Shown here: one piece after another, positions 62,580 to 64,000 of the stretch
How positions within the stretch are numbered: position 1 is the first letter of the stretch
How the letters are laid out: the number at the start of each line of letters is the position of its first letter
NCBI GenBank assembly: GCA_025617745.1
Contig: CM046858.1
Coordinates: 53,170,045-53,234,044, forward strand
DNA from: Heliocidaris erythrogramma
Taxonomy: Eukaryota > Echinodermata > Echinoidea > Camarodonta > Echinometridae
Length of the DNA: 64,000 bases
Direction: 5' to 3'
Position numbers and translations under genes: made by a program
The notes under the pieces: model-generated
The model's input: the letters and a program-made list of their open reading frames with translations, nothing else
Databases searched by the model: none
What the model was told of the DNA's origin: nothing

Positions 62580-62700
62580 TGCAGTGGCCTCTTTGCAAGA
62601 AGTTCAGATCCCACATGAGTTCTCTTTTTCCACAAATGAAAGAACATGTTGCATGAAGTAAAGACTGATAACTGCCTGGCAAAGACCTGTCACAATTTCT
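62580..62700 (-). other. Candidate 5' untranslated exon of the second type 2 gene
   Basis: On the minus strand CCACTGCA|GTGAGTATT forms a strong donor at 62579/62580, and the acceptor at 62055 precedes the start codon. Joining them would remove a 525-bp intron. The exon's upstream limit is a guess. Confidence 0.35.
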
Positions 62701-64000
62701 GGATCTGGCATCGGTCTTCACTATCTCAGTTTATTGTGGCCCTTCAAAAGAATCAAATATATTTATGGAATGAAATGCCAACACAAAGTCATGCGATTAG
62801 GATGTAGATTTCTCTAATATAATACATTTGTTTATCCTGTTCACTTCATCTTACAACATTCTTACCGTTGTAAAAAAGAACCTGCATGTACAATAGGACT
62901 GTGCTACTTGTAAATCTAGGTATTTTTTGACAACTTCATGTACACTAAACTATGGTATTGGGCTGTACCATTCCCATCTACAGGTAGAACTTTCCTCAAT
63001 TTTGTTTGCTTTTAATGCATGTAAGAAGAATGAAATTTAAGAAAAAACACCAAAAACATTGCAATATAAACTTCCCTAATTCAAGCATGTCAGTAATAAA
63101 AGTACAACTATAAACTTGCTCCTTGAATTCATCCAGGAATTGGTGTGAGAAAGGTTACCTAATAGACTTACCTGCTGGGGAGCAATATTGCCGAGCCTCT
63201 TCCATTTCAGTGATTTGGAAAATTCCAAACATAACTTTTTTTCCTGGGGTGCCAAGGGGTGGTACTCAGCAATGTCTCAAATGTCAACATGAAAGTTGGC
63301 AACAAGTTTTGGTCAAAGTTCACTTTAACAGTCATGAATTCTGCAAAATATTGACAGAGGCTTATCCCACTAGAAAATGTTTTAGTCTTATTCATGAAGC
63401 TGCGAGTTGTTTCATTTTCTTAAAATCAAATGAAGAGGATAATTTCATATTTTTTCCCCTTTTGATTATAATATGCAAAATATTGTAATGTGTCTTGTGT
63501 ATTTAAAAATATAAATGTTTAGTTCGTACAGATTTTAGTCGAGCCTGTTCCTGCTCCTCTTCTTGCAAGCCTTCTGACAGGTACAACTACATGGCTGTTG
63601 CACTGTTTATACTTTCTTTAAGAATTTGAGCTTTATATTTCTGCTTCATTGTTCCCACAATTTTCATGCACTATTGTGCACTGAACATTGTGCAGCATGA
63701 GTGAAGGACTTCTCTTGACTAGGACTAGGAGGTTATTCCAAATGAATACCTTGGAATTCCCCAGTGTGGTCTCATCTTTTGAATACCAATAGACTTTGAC
63801 CTTGTGTTTGATAATACCTGTATGTTCTGTTTGTCCCTTTGTGCACAGTATTTATTTACCCAGTATGACCAGAACAACTTTGAGATTGTTTTTAAAATAG
63901 TTTGAATCCAAACTATTTTCCCCATATATTACTTAGCAACCATATTCAAGATTTGTATATGCTGATTATATTAATATTCAAGCCCAACAAGAGCTTGGAA
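62701..64000. other. Right edge without recognisable genes
   Basis: No gene seen on either strand. Open frames near 63123-63488 and 63207-63395 overlap on opposite strands and show no known motif. The upstream promoter of the type 2 gene may lie here. Confidence 0.35.

Noticed and set aside
63123..63488. 121-aa open frame near the right edge
   Set aside because: No signal peptide, domain or codon pattern; an opposite-strand frame overlaps it, and it lies in A+T-rich DNA.

Overview
This is a eukaryotic, A+T-rich window crowded with transposons. The likely source is a marine deuterostome invertebrate, and an echinoderm (sea urchin or sea star) is my best guess. The grounds are DIRS-type tyrosine-recombinase retrotransposons, CR1/L2-like LINE pieces, many short TIR elements, frequent TACATGTA and AGGCCTA words, a P2X7-like intracellular-domain relic, and compact immunoglobulin-superfamily (IgSF) receptor genes without visible introns in their coding parts. 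The organism call is inference; nothing here is prokaryotic.

Layout. 1-23143 is a cluster of three DIRS elements. A is a 3' part (1-1972). B is end to end (2551-18745). C is 5'-complete but truncated (18771-23143). B is about 6.0 kb long but is split by two large TIR-bounded insertions: 5331-11406, with a TAA target duplication like PIF/Harbinger, and 14206-18339, with a TA duplication. The first holds minisatellites, foldbacks, a hAT-like MITE and a LINE scrap. The second holds a pyrimidine minisatellite and a broken two-exon gene with a cysteine cluster. All DIRS copies carry disabling lesions.

23144-32900 holds a MITE, a four-copy minisatellite, a broken P2X7-like gene hit by a hAT-like element, and a 5'-truncated LINE (27330-30484). 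The LINE is interrupted by an insertion and has lost its RT catalytic motif.

32965-34995 and 59713-62043 are two copies of the same head-to-tail pair of IgSF membrane-protein genes (type 2 followed by type 1, minus strand). A longer IgSF receptor with an ITIM-like motif and an SH3-ligand tail (53749-55188, minus strand) lies between them. The four paired proteins share an odd second Ig-like domain, with Cys where the core Trp should be and a Cys-Cys doublet at the F strand. This receptor cluster is the most interesting biology in the window.

36.6-52.9 kb is a block of at least five diverged tandem units with no convincing genes. Transposons have hit individual units: TTAA-target piggyBac-like MITEs, a tRNA-bearing foldback, a 6.2-kb TIR element with TA target, and a foldback with a 9-bp duplication. 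The unhit units serve as empty sites, so these insertion boundaries can be read to the base. The remaining gaps hold short TIR elements, SINE/L2 tails and simple repeats.
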